A DNA stretch of 64,000 nucleotides from Escherichia coli (GTDB lineage Bacteria; Pseudomonadota; Gammaproteobacteria; Enterobacterales; Enterobacteriaceae): positions 1,798,001-1,862,000 of the forward strand of contig NZ_AP027764.1 of NCBI RefSeq assembly GCF_036503815.1. Reading direction: 5' to 3'. Position numbers and translations under genes: made by a program. This document shows positions 34,153-42,312 of the stretch, piece after piece. The notes beneath the pieces were generated by a model, which ran no database searches, had not been told where the DNA came from, and saw only the letters and a program-made list of their open reading frames with translations. Numbering within the stretch: the stretch's first letter is position 1; every line of letters begins with the position of its first letter.

Positions 34153-36633
34153 ATGTTGAGAATGACCCCACTTGCATCAGCAATCGTAGCGTTATTGCTC
34201 GGCATTGAAGCTTATGCAGCTGAAGAAACCTTTGATACCCATTTTATGATAGGTGGAATGAAAGACCAGCAGGTTGCAAATATTCGTCTTGATGATAATC
34301 AACCCTTGCCGGGGCAGTATGACATCGATATTTATGTCAATAAGCAATGGCGCGGGAAATATGAGATTATTGTTAAAGACAACCCGCAAGAAACATGTTT
34401 ATCAAGGGACATTATCAAGCGGTTAGGCATTAATACCGATAACTTTGCCAGCGGTAAGCAATGTTTAACATTTGAGCAACTTGTTCACGGTGGGAGCTAT
34501 ACCTGGGATATCGGAGTTTTTCGTCTCGATTTCAGTGTACCGCAGGCGTGGGTGGAAGAACTGGAAAGTGGCTATGTTCCACCGGAAAACTGGGAGCGGG
34601 GTATTAATGCGTTTTATACCTCTTATTATGTGAGTCAGTATTACAGCGACTATAAAGCGTCGGGTAATAGCAAGAGTACATATGTACGTTTTAACAGCGG
34701 GTTAAACTTACTGGGGTGGCAACTGCATTCTGATGCCAGTTTAAGTAAAACAAATAGCAATCCAGGGGTGTGGAAAAGCAATACCCTGTATCTGGAACGT
34801 GGATTTGCCCAACTTCTCGGCACGCTTCGCGTGGGTGATATGTACACATCAAGCGATATTTTTGATTCTGTTCGCTTCAGCGGTGTGCGGTTGTTTCGTG
34901 ATATGCAGATGTTGCCTAACTCGAAACAAAATTTTACTCCACGGGTGCAGGGGATTGCTCAGAGTAACGCGCTGGTAACTATTGAACAGAACGGTTTTGT
35001 GGTTTATCAGAAAGAGGTTCCTCCTGGCCCGTTTGCGATTACAGATTTGCAGTTGGCCGGTGGTGGAGCAGATCTTGATGTCAGCGTGAAAGAGGCGGAC
35101 GGTTCGGTAACCACCTATCTGGTGCCTTATGCAGCAGTGCCGAATATGCTGCAACCCGGCGTGTCGAAATATGATTTTGCGGCAGGTCGTAGCCATATTG
35201 AAGGGGCGAGCAAACAAAGTGATTTTGTTCAGGCGGGTTATCAGTATGGTTTTAATAACTTATTGACGCTGTATGGCGGATCGATGGTCGCGAATAATTA
35301 TTACGCGTTCACTTTGGGGACTGGCTGGAATACACGCATTGGTGCCATTTCCGTCGATGCCACGAAGTCGCATAGTAAACAAGACAACGGCGATGTGTTT
35401 GACGGGCAAAGTTATCAAATTGCCTACAACAAATTTGTGAGCCAAACGTCGACGCGTTTTGGTCTGGCGGCCTGGCGTTATTCGTCGCGTGATTACCGGA
35501 CATTTAACGATCACGTTTGGGCAAACAATAAAGATAATTATCGCCGTGATGAAAACGATATCTATGACATTGCCGATTATTACCAGAACGATTTTGGCCG
35601 TAAAAATAGCTTTTCTGCCAATATGAGCCAGTCATTGCCAGAAGGCTGGGGTTCTGTGTCCTTAAGTACGTTATGGCGAGATTACTGGGGGCGTAGCGGC
35701 AGCAGTAAGGATTATCAGTTGAGTTATTCCAACAACCTGCGACGGATAAGCTATACCCTCGCGGCAAGCCAGGCGTATGACGAGAATCATCATGAAGAGA
35801 AACGTTTTAATATTTTTATATCGATTCCCTTTGATTGGGGTGATGACGTTACGACGCCTCGTCGGCAAATATATATGTCTAACTCAACGACGTTTGATGA
35901 TCAGGGTTTTGCCTCAAATAATACGGGATTATCGGGAACCGTTGGATGCCGGGATCAATTTAACTATGGGGTCAACCTGAGTCATCAGCATCAGGGAAAT
36001 GAAACGACAGCTGGAGCGAATTTAACCTGGAACGCGCCGGTTGCGACAGTGAATGGCAGTTATAGTCAGTCGAGTGCTTATCGACAAGCTGGAGCCAGTA
36101 TTTCAGGGGGCATTGTCGCCTGGTCGGGTGGCGTTAATCTGGCGAACCGTCTTTCCGAAACGTTTGCTGTAATGAACGCACCTGGAATTAAAGATGCTTA
36201 TGTCAATGGGCAAAAATATCGTACAACAAATCGTAATGGAGTGGTGGTATACGACGGAATGACACCTTATCGGGAAAATCACCTGATGCTGGATGTGTCG
36301 CAAAGCGATAGTGAAACAGAATTACGTGGTAACCGGAAAATTGCCGCACCTTATCGCGGCGCGGTCGTACTGGTTAATTTTGATACCGATCAGCGCAAGC
36401 CCTGGTTTATAAAAGCGTTAAGAGCGGATGGGCAACCATTAACGTTTGGTTATGAAGTCAATGATATCCACGGTCACAATATTGGTGTTGTCGGTCAGGG
36501 AAGCCAGTTATTTATTCGCACTAATGATGTACCGCCATCGGTTAATGTGGCAATTGATAAACAACAAGGGCTCTCATGCACAATCACCTTCGGTAAAGAG
36601 ATTGATGAAAATAGGAACTATATTTGCCAGTAA
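34153..36633 (+). CDS. yehB: Outer-membrane fimbrial usher YehB
   Basis: 826 aa. Signal peptide (1-21, ends AYA), N-terminal chaperone-binding domain with EETFDTHFMIGG and a cysteine pair, a long beta-barrel interrupted by a plug (ARVQGIAQSNALVTIEQNG type region: PRVQGIAQSNALVTIEQNGF), and a C-terminal domain ending in two cysteines (LSCTITFGKEIDENRNYIC). All are standard for FimD/PapC ushers. Start ATG 34153 with CAGGAG upstream. The gene begins 15 bp after the yehC stop. It forms the export pore for the fimbria. Confidence 0.95.
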   Translation: MLRMTPLASAIVALLLGIEAYAAEETFDTHFMIGGMKDQQVANIRLDDNQPLPGQYDIDIYVNKQWRGKYEIIVKDNPQETCLSRDIIKRLGINTDNFASGKQCLTFEQLVHGGSYTWDIGVFRLDFSVPQAWVEELESGYVPPENWERGINAFYTSYYVSQYYSDYKASGNSKSTYVRFNSGLNLLGWQLHSDASLSKTNSNPGVWKSNTLYLERGFAQLLGTLRVGDMYTSSDIFDSVRFSGVRLFRDMQMLPNSKQNFTPRVQGIAQSNALVTIEQNGFVVYQKEVPPGPFAITDLQLAGGGADLDVSVKEADGSVTTYLVPYAAVPNMLQPGVSKYDFAAGRSHIEGASKQSDFVQAGYQYGFNNLLTLYGGSMVANNYYAFTLGTGWNTRIGAISVDATKSHSKQDNGDVFDGQSYQIAYNKFVSQTSTRFGLAAWRYSSRDYRTFNDHVWANNKDNYRRDENDIYDIADYYQNDFGRKNSFSANMSQSLPEGWGSVSLSTLWRDYWGRSGSSKDYQLSYSNNLRRISYTLAASQAYDENHHEEKRFNIFISIPFDWGDDVTTPRRQIYMSNSTTFDDQGFASNNTGLSGTVGCRDQFNYGVNLSHQHQGNETTAGANLTWNAPVATVNGSYSQSSAYRQAGASISGGIVAWSGGVNLANRLSETFAVMNAPGIKDAYVNGQKYRTTNRNGVVVYDGMTPYRENHLMLDVSQSDSETELRGNRKIAAPYRGAVVLVNFDTDQRKPWFIKALRADGQPLTFGYEVNDIHGHNIGVVGQGSQLFIRTNDVPPSVNVAIDKQQGLSCTITFGKEIDENRNYICQ

Positions 36634-36648
36634 TAATCGGGTGGCTCT

Positions 36649-37683
36649 ATGAAAATTCGCATAATGTTATTTATATTAATTATGATGGTAATGCCTGTGA
36701 GTTATGCAGCATGTTATGGAGAGTTATCTGCCCAGCATAATTTTGCTGTTCAGGGGGATTTTGCACTTACTCAAACACAAACGGCAACATATGAGCATAA
36801 TTTTAATGATTCGTCATGCGTGAGTACAAATACTATCACCCCTATGAGCCCGTCGGATATTATTGTTGGACTTTATAACGATACCATTAAATTAAATTTA
36901 CATTTTGAATGGACCAATAAAAACAACATCACGTTGTCAAATAATCAGACCAGTTTCACCAATGGTTATTCGGTAACGGTGACACCTGCGGCCAGTAATG
37001 CAAAAGTGAATGTTTCTGCGGGGGGCGGCGGTTCAGTGATGATTAATGGTGTTGCGACATTATCCAGTGCTTCATCATCGACACGCGGGAGTGCTGCAGT
37101 ACAATTTTTACTGTGTTTATTCGGTGGCAAGTCATGGGATGCATGTGTAAATAGCTACAGAAATGCATTGGCACAAAATGCAGGTGTCTATTCCTTTAAT
37201 CTGACATTGTCATACAACCCGATAACCACAACCTGCAAACCGGACGATTTATTAATTACTTTAGAGAGTATTCCCGTTTCACAATTACCAGCTACAGGTA
37301 ACAAAGCAACAATAAATAGTAACAAAGGGGATATTGTTCTGCGTTGTAAAAACTTATTAGGTCAACAAAATCAAACATCACGGAAAATGCAGGTGTATTT
37401 ATCAAGTTCTGACTTGTTAACCAACAGCAACACAATACTGAAAGGTGCGGAAGATAATGGCGTAGGATTTATTCTTGAAAGTAATGGTTCTCCAGTCACA
37501 CTTTTAAATATCACTAACAGCAGTAAAGAATACACAAATTTAAAAGAAATTGCGGCAAAGTCAAAACTTACAGATACAACGGTTTCAATTCCGATAACTG
37601 CCAGTTACTACGTCTACGATACAAATAAAATTAAATCTGGCGCACTGGAGGCAACCGCATTAATCAACGTGAAATACGACTAA
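36649..37683 (+). CDS. yehA: Fimbrial tip adhesin YehA
   Basis: 344 aa, two-domain tip protein. Signal peptide about 1-20 (ends SYAA), then a receptor-binding-like domain to about residue 190 rich in Asn, Thr and Ser, with C22, C57 and a pair at 154-168, and a C-terminal pilin domain (TTCKPDDLLITLESIP through ALINVKYD) with two cysteines and an incomplete Ig fold. It is the last gene of yehDCBA, 15 bp after yehB. The receptor is unknown. Low G+C compared with neighbours, as is usual for fimbrial adhesins. Confidence 0.92.
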   Translation: MKIRIMLFILIMMVMPVSYAACYGELSAQHNFAVQGDFALTQTQTATYEHNFNDSSCVSTNTITPMSPSDIIVGLYNDTIKLNLHFEWTNKNNITLSNNQTSFTNGYSVTVTPAASNAKVNVSAGGGGSVMINGVATLSSASSSTRGSAAVQFLLCLFGGKSWDACVNSYRNALAQNAGVYSFNLTLSYNPITTTCKPDDLLITLESIPVSQLPATGNKATINSNKGDIVLRCKNLLGQQNQTSRKMQVYLSSSDLLTNSNTILKGAEDNGVGFILESNGSPVTLLNITNSSKEYTNLKEIAAKSKLTDTTVSIPITASYYVYDTNKIKSGALEATALINVKYD

Positions 37684-37739
37684 TAACAAGCAAGACGAGC
37701 AAGTGGCTAATAATAAAAAATAACAAGGTGTCTGCATTT

Positions 37740-37766
37740 CCCCCTCATGATGAGGGGGCTTTTTTT
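37740..37766 (+). terminator. yehA terminator
   Basis: CCCCCTCA (37740-37747) with TGAGGGGG (37751-37758), 3-base loop, then CTTTTTTT. The T-run overlaps the stop codon of convergent rcnB (37765-37767). On the minus strand the hairpin is followed by AAATG, so it works mainly for yehA but may also shield rcnB. Confidence 0.9.
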
Positions 37767-38103
37767 AGCGATGATAAAAAATCTCACCATCGTAGGCTTT
37801 AATGATTTTACCGTCGGTGTCGCTGATCAACACGTACGCGCCACCCATATAGGTCCAGTGCGTCCCGGCATCAGGCGCGGGCAGGTTACGTAACTGCCAC
37901 TGCTTAATGTTGTACTCATCGGTGCGGTACATCTCTGGGACGGTATCGCCTGGTTTGAAATGCTTAAAGTCAGCAATGAAACTGCTTAACTCATACTTAG
38001 AAATTCCCGAGGTATTGGTCGAACCCGCGGTGGCTGGTGCGGCCCAGGCGGCACTGGTAACCAGCAAAAGCACACCCAGCAACATCTTATTTTTAATGGT
38101 CAT
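37765..38103 (-). CDS. rcnB: Periplasmic nickel/cobalt homeostasis protein RcnB
   Basis: 112 aa. Signal peptide 1-26 (LLLVTSAAWAAPATA), then a small RcnB-family domain (YELSSFIADFKHFKPGDTVPEMYR, WQLRNLPAPDAGTHWTYMGG, ending DGEIFYHR). RcnB acts in the periplasm, is induced by Ni/Co, and moderates efflux by RcnA. Start ATG 38103 (with GGAG upstream) gives the known length; the frame extends to 38283 without good support. It is in the same orientation as rcnA, 218 bp downstream. Confidence 0.95.
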   Translation of the reverse strand: MTIKNKMLLGVLLLVTSAAWAAPATAGSTNTSGISKYELSSFIADFKHFKPGDTVPEMYRTDEYNIKQWQLRNLPAPDAGTHWTYMGGAYVLISDTDGKIIKAYDGEIFYHR

Positions 38104-38321
38104 AAACTCTCCACTTTGGGGATCTGTAATATCAGTCGCATATCTTTCCTGCCATACAATATAACTGACAAGCGATATTTTGTTAGTGATCCCATGATTT
38201 CGTAAAAAGTGTAAATGAAAGGATGCCCTAAAAGCATCCTTAGCGAGCAGAGAGCCAGCGGAAATAGCTGATTTAAGAATCATCCTGGGCTGAAGATAAC
38301 ATGCAAGCCTAAAGGATTGAG

Positions 38322-39143
38322 TTATCGCATTATGCCCATAAAGCCATGTACGCCCATATACACACCAACTAAGCCAATCAACAGACTGGAAAAATAGGGG
38401 GCGCGTTTAGCGAGAGTGTTAAATCCGCTCCAGCGTTTTGCGACCTGCTGAACGCTGATTGCTGCGCCAACGCCTACGGTGACCAGCGTTAACGCAAGGC
38501 CAATGCTGAAACTGACGACCAGTGTTGCGCCCAGTGTCAGGGCTTTCAACTGAATGCAAATCAACAGCACGGTAATTGCTGCCGGGCAGGGGATAAGGCC
38601 ACCGGTTAAGCCAAATAACAAAATTTGCCAGTTGGTGACCTCTCGACCATCGAAGCGTCGTTTAATGTCATTGGCATGGGCTCGTGCATGAGCATCCTGA
38701 TACTCCCCATGTTCGTGATGGTGATGATGTCCATGGTCGTGGTGATCTTCGTGATCGTGATGATACTCATGATCATGCCCGTGCATATTCTCCAGCCAGT
38801 TACGTTCGCCGCGCCAGGTACGCCAGAACATCCAGAACGCGGTGCTCATAATGATCACCGCGGAAATCAACTGGAGCCACGGTTCTGCTGATTGAGCAGT
38901 AAAGCGTTTGCTGATCACCATCCCGCCAAAGGCAATCAACCAGACCACCGCGGTATGCGAAAGGGTTGCTGCCAGTCCGAGCATCACCGCCTGTTTAATG
39001 GTGCCTTTGATGGCGATGATAAACGCCGCCATCATCGTTTTTGAGTGCCCTGGTTCCAGGCCATGAAGCGCACCAAGTAAGATGGCGCTGGGGATGAAGA
39101 ACCAGGCATTTCCTTGCTGAAGAAGAGTGGTAAATTCGGTCAT
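38322..39143 (-). CDS. rcnA: Nickel/cobalt efflux protein RcnA
   Basis: 273 aa NiCoT-related membrane protein. Conserved H-x-x-x-P-G-H type motif in ALHGLEPGHSKTMMAAF (25-41) and TLSHTAVVW (60-68); six or so membrane segments. A cytoplasmic loop at 121-156 has 17 histidines in 36 residues, mixed with Asp and Glu. It exports Ni(II) and Co(II). It is transcribed divergently from its repressor gene rcnR across 120 bp with two operators. Confidence 0.96.
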   Translation of the reverse strand: MTEFTTLLQQGNAWFFIPSAILLGALHGLEPGHSKTMMAAFIIAIKGTIKQAVMLGLAATLSHTAVVWLIAFGGMVISKRFTAQSAEPWLQLISAVIIMSTAFWMFWRTWRGERNWLENMHGHDHEYHHDHEDHHDHGHHHHHEHGEYQDAHARAHANDIKRRFDGREVTNWQILLFGLTGGLIPCPAAITVLLICIQLKALTLGATLVVSFSIGLALTLVTVGVGAAISVQQVAKRWSGFNTLAKRAPYFSSLLIGLVGVYMGVHGFMGIMR

Positions 39144-39180
39144 GATAATAATTCTTAGTATTAATTCGGCAATCCGATTC

Positions 39181-39215
39181 TACTCCCCCCCAGTACCTGA
39201 TACTACCCCCCAGTA
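39181..39215. promoter_or_regulatory. Two RcnR operators in the rcnA-rcnR gap
   Basis: TACTCCCCCCCAGTA (39181-39195) and TACTACCCCCCAGTA (39201-39215), 20 bp apart. On the minus strand each reads TACT, six G, one base, AGTA, the reported RcnR recognition pattern. G-tracts give the A-form-like DNA that RcnR needs. Apo-RcnR bound here represses rcnA and rcnR; Ni or Co binding releases it. Confidence 0.93.
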
Positions 39216-39263
39216 GAATAATAGTGCTATGATTTTTCATGTTCTTGTTAACCAGGTGTTGCC

Positions 39264-39536
39264 ATGTCTCATACAATCCGTGATAAACAGAAACTGAAAG
39301 CGCGTGCCAGTAAGATTCAGGGTCAGGTCGTGGCTCTCAAGAAAATGCTCGACGAGCCGCACGAATGCGCTGCAGTTTTACAACAGATTGCTGCTATCCG
39401 TGGCGCGGTAAACGGTCTGATGCGGGAAGTGATTAAAGGTCATCTGACGGAACACATCGTTCACCAGGGGGATGAGCTAAAACGTGAAGAAGATCTGGAT
39501 GTCGTTCTGAAGGTGCTGGATTCATATATCAAATAA
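39264..39536 (+). CDS. rcnR: Nickel/cobalt-responsive repressor RcnR
   Basis: 90 aa all-helical CsoR/RcnR-family repressor, tetrameric. The known metal ligands H3, C35, H60 and H64 are all present. It represses rcnA (and itself) through the two G-tract operators just upstream. It starts at ATG 39264 with AACCAGGTG upstream and is divergent from rcnA. Confidence 0.96.
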
Positions 39537-39632
39537 TTTCACAACGTTATTGTAATCCCGCCGTTTTTCCTCGTTTACAACGTGTGCGCGGGACATTACC
39601 ATCCATCTCTGCGATTCATCATCGCAACCAAA

Positions 39633-39712
39633 CGACTCGGGGTGCCCTTCTGCGTGAAGGCTGAGAAATACCCGTATCACCTGATCTGGATAATGCCAGC
39701 GTAGGGAAGTCA
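39633..39712 (+). promoter_or_regulatory. TPP riboswitch (thi box) of thiMD
   Basis: The sequence contains the conserved thi-box segments: ACTCGGGGTGCCC, CTGAGAAATACCCGTATCACCTGATCTGGATAATGCCAGCGTAGGGAAG in parts, i.e. CTGAGA, ACCTGATCTGG and AGCGTAGGGA, in the right order and spacing. It lies about 45 bases before thiM. In the E. coli thiM version, TPP binding hides the ribosome-binding site (GGCAGGAG at 39744-39751). Confidence 0.97.
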
Positions 39713-39758
39713 CAGACCACCAGGTCATTGCTTCTTCACGTTATGGCAGGAGCAAACT

Positions 39759-40547
39759 ATGCAAGTCGACCTGCTGAGTTCCGCGCAATCTGCGCACACG
39801 TTACACCTTTTTCACCAACATTCCCCTCTTGTGCACTGCATGACCAACGATGTGGTGCAAACCTTTACTGCCAATACCTTGCTGGCGCTCGGTGCATCGC
39901 CAGCGATGGTTATCGAAACCGAAGAGGCCAGTCAGTTTGCGGCTATCGCCAGTGCCTTGCTGATTAACGTTGGCACACTGACGCAGCTACGCGCACAGGC
40001 AATGCGTGCTGCCGTTGAACAGGCAACACACTCTCAAACCCCCTGGACGCTTGATCCGGTCGCGGTTGGCGCACTCAATTATCGTCGCCGTTTTTGTCAT
40101 GAACTTTTATCTTTTAAACCGGCAGCGATACGTGGTAATGCTTCGGAAATCATGGCATTAGCTGGCGTTGCTAATGGTGGACGGGGAGTGGATACCACTG
40201 TCGCCGCAGCTAATGCGATACCCGCTGCACAAACACTGGCACGGGAAACTGGCGTAATCGTCGTGGTCACTGGCGAGGTGGATTATATTACCGATGGTCG
40301 TCGCACCGTTGGCATTCACGGCGGCAATCCGTTAATGACCAAAGTGGTAGGAACTGGCTGTGCATTATCGGCGGTTGTCGCTGCCTGTTGTGCGCTACCA
40401 GGCGATACGCTGGAAAATATCGCATCTGCCTGTCACTGGATGAAACAAGCCGGAGAACGCGCAGTCGCCAGTAGCGAGGGGCCAGGCAGTTTTGTTCCAC
40501 ATTTCCTTGATGCGCTCTGGCAATTGACGCAGGAGGTGCAGGCGTGA
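39759..40547 (+). CDS. thiM: Hydroxyethylthiazole kinase ThiM
   Basis: 262 aa ribokinase-like enzyme that phosphorylates 4-methyl-5-hydroxyethylthiazole in thiamine salvage. Typical motifs are [19 protein letters not shown] near the N-terminus, [12 protein letters not shown], and the anion-hole region [14 protein letters not shown]. Expression is controlled by the TPP riboswitch upstream. The TGA stop overlaps the GTG start of thiD (GTGA), so the two are coupled. Confidence 0.97.
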   Translation: MQVDLLSSAQSAHTLHLFHQHSPLVHCMTNDVVQTFTANTLLALGASPAMVIETEEASQFAAIASALLINVGTLTQLRAQAMRAAVEQATHSQTPWTLDPVAVGALNYRRRFCHELLSFKPAAIRGNASEIMALAGVANGGRGVDTTVAAANAIPAAQTLARETGVIVVVTGEVDYITDGRRTVGIHGGNPLMTKVVGTGCALSAVVAACCALPGDTLENIASACHWMKQAGERAVASSEGPGSFVPHFLDALWQLTQEVQA

Positions 40548-41344
40548 AACGAATTAACGCTCTGACAATTGCAGGCACTGATCCCAGTGGTGGCGCAGGA
40601 ATTCAGGCAGATCTCAAAACGTTCTCTGCACTTGGTGCTTATGGTTGTTCAGTAATAACCGCTCTGGTAGCGCAAAACACCCGAGGCGTGCAATCGGTGT
40701 ATCGCATAGATCCTGATTTTGTCGCCGCGCAGTTGGATTCGGTGTTCACTGATGTGCGAATCGACACCACTAAAATCGGTATGTTGGCGGAAACCGATAT
40801 TGTTGAAGCGGTGGCAGAACGGTTGCAACGTTATCAGATCCAAAACGTGGTACTCGACACCGTTATGCTGGCAAAAAGCGGCGACCCTCTGCTTTCACCT
40901 TCGGCGGTTGCCACGCTGCGCAGTCGATTATTGCCACAGGTTTCATTAATAACGCCAAACTTGCCCGAAGCAGCTGCCTTGCTCGACGTGCCACACGCGT
41001 GCAACGAACAGGAAATGCTGGAACAAGGACGAGCGCTGTTAGCGATGGGCTGTGGCGCAGTGCTGATGAAAGGCGGTCATCTGGATGATGAGCAAAGCCC
41101 GGACTGGCTGTTTACCCGAGAGGGGGAACAACGGTTTACTGCACCGCGCATTATGACCAAAAACACCCACGGCACTGGTTGTACGCTCTCTGCGGCGTTG
41201 GCTGCACTACGCCCGCGCCATACAAACTGGGCTGACACCGTACAGGAGGCAAAAAGCTGGCTTTCATCGGCATTAGCCCAGGCCGACACGCTGGAAGTTG
41301 GCGACGGTATTGGTCCGGTTCACCACTTCCACGCCTGGTGGTGA
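40544..41344 (+). CDS. thiD: Hydroxymethylpyrimidine (phosphate) kinase ThiD
   Basis: 266 aa ribokinase-family enzyme that phosphorylates HMP to HMP-P and HMP-PP. Conserved segments: [22 protein letters not shown] (substrate site, split here as residues 6-27), [10 protein letters not shown], and [16 protein letters not shown] with the catalytic region near the C-terminus. GTG start at 40544, overlapping thiM by 4 bp. It acts in de novo synthesis and salvage of thiamine. Confidence 0.97.
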   Translation: MKRINALTIAGTDPSGGAGIQADLKTFSALGAYGCSVITALVAQNTRGVQSVYRIDPDFVAAQLDSVFTDVRIDTTKIGMLAETDIVEAVAERLQRYQIQNVVLDTVMLAKSGDPLLSPSAVATLRSRLLPQVSLITPNLPEAAALLDVPHACNEQEMLEQGRALLAMGCGAVLMKGGHLDDEQSPDWLFTREGEQRFTAPRIMTKNTHGTGCTLSAALAALRPRHTNWADTVQEAKSWLSSALAQADTLEVGDGIGPVHHFHAWW

Positions 41345-41411
41345 GCACCGTACTATAGCTGCTTTGGATTTTTTTCAGCCTGCTTGTGCTGAAAATGCAG
41401 GGATGAAGCCA

Positions 41412-42227
41412 ATGCAGCTATGGATTGCCAGTCGTAAAAGATTTACCGCCTTACTTTGTGCCCTTGGGCTAATTTCCATCGTGGCGATTTATCCCAGCCA
41501 GACGGTTAATTTTTTCTATTCCACAGCAGTTCAGATCAAAGACTATATTCACTTTTATGGTTACCGCCCGGTCAAATCTTTTTCTATTCGTATTCCTGCC
41601 AGTTACACCATTCACGGAATAGATGTTTCGCGCTGGCAGGCACGGATCGACTGGCAGCGGGTGGCAAAAATGCGCGATAACGGTATTCGCTTGCAATTTG
41701 CCTTTATCAAGGCGACTGAAGGCGAAAAGCTGGTGGACCCGTATTTTTCGCGTAACTGGCGTCACAGTCGTCAAAATGGCCTGTTGCGTGGGGCGTATCA
41801 TTATTTTTCCCCGTCGGTATCCGCTTCAGTTCAGGCGCGATTATTTCTGCAAACGGTGGATTTTGCCCACGGTGATCTCCCAGCTGTGCTGGACGTAGAA
41901 GAGCGCGGAAAATTATCGGCGAAGGAATTACGCAAGCGGGTAAGTCAGTGGCTAAAAATGGTCGAAAAAAGCACAGGAAAAAAGCCGATTATTTATGCAG
42001 GCGCGACGTTTTATCACACGAATCTGGCGGGGTATTTCAATGAGTATCCGTGGTGGGTTGCGCACTACTATCAACGTCGTCCGGACAATGACGGCATGGC
42101 ATGGCGTTTCTGGCAACATTCCGACCGTGGCCAGGTGGATGGCATTAATGGCCCGGTGGATTTTAATGTGTTTAATGGCACGGTGGAGGAGCTGCAGGGA
42201 TTCGTGGGGAGCACATTCACGAAGTAA
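41412..42227 (+). CDS. yegX: GH25 lysozyme-like protein YegX
   Basis: 271 aa. An N-terminal hydrophobic helix (about 10-30) anchors the protein in the inner membrane or serves as a signal. The rest is glycoside hydrolase family 25: GIDVSRWQARIDW, FAFIKATEGEKLVDPYF, LPAVLDVEERG (the DxE pair is expected at the active site), FWQHSDRGQVDGINGPVDFNVFN. GH25 enzymes cut the muramic acid-GlcNAc bond in peptidoglycan. I prefer ATG 41412, about ten bases after AGGG; ATG 41403 is the alternative. In K-12, as I recall, yegW follows directly; here an 8 kb block intervenes. Confidence 0.92.
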   Translation: MQLWIASRKRFTALLCALGLISIVAIYPSQTVNFFYSTAVQIKDYIHFYGYRPVKSFSIRIPASYTIHGIDVSRWQARIDWQRVAKMRDNGIRLQFAFIKATEGEKLVDPYFSRNWRHSRQNGLLRGAYHYFSPSVSASVQARLFLQTVDFAHGDLPAVLDVEERGKLSAKELRKRVSQWLKMVEKSTGKKPIIYAGATFYHTNLAGYFNEYPWWVAHYYQRRPDNDGMAWRFWQHSDRGQVDGINGPVDFNVFNGTVEELQGFVGSTFTK

Positions 42228-42312
42228 ACATCAAAAATCAGAATTTCGGGGGCTGATAAAACAGGTGTTCAACCCGGTATCATGAATAATACTCCATGGA
42301 AGAGACTCGCCA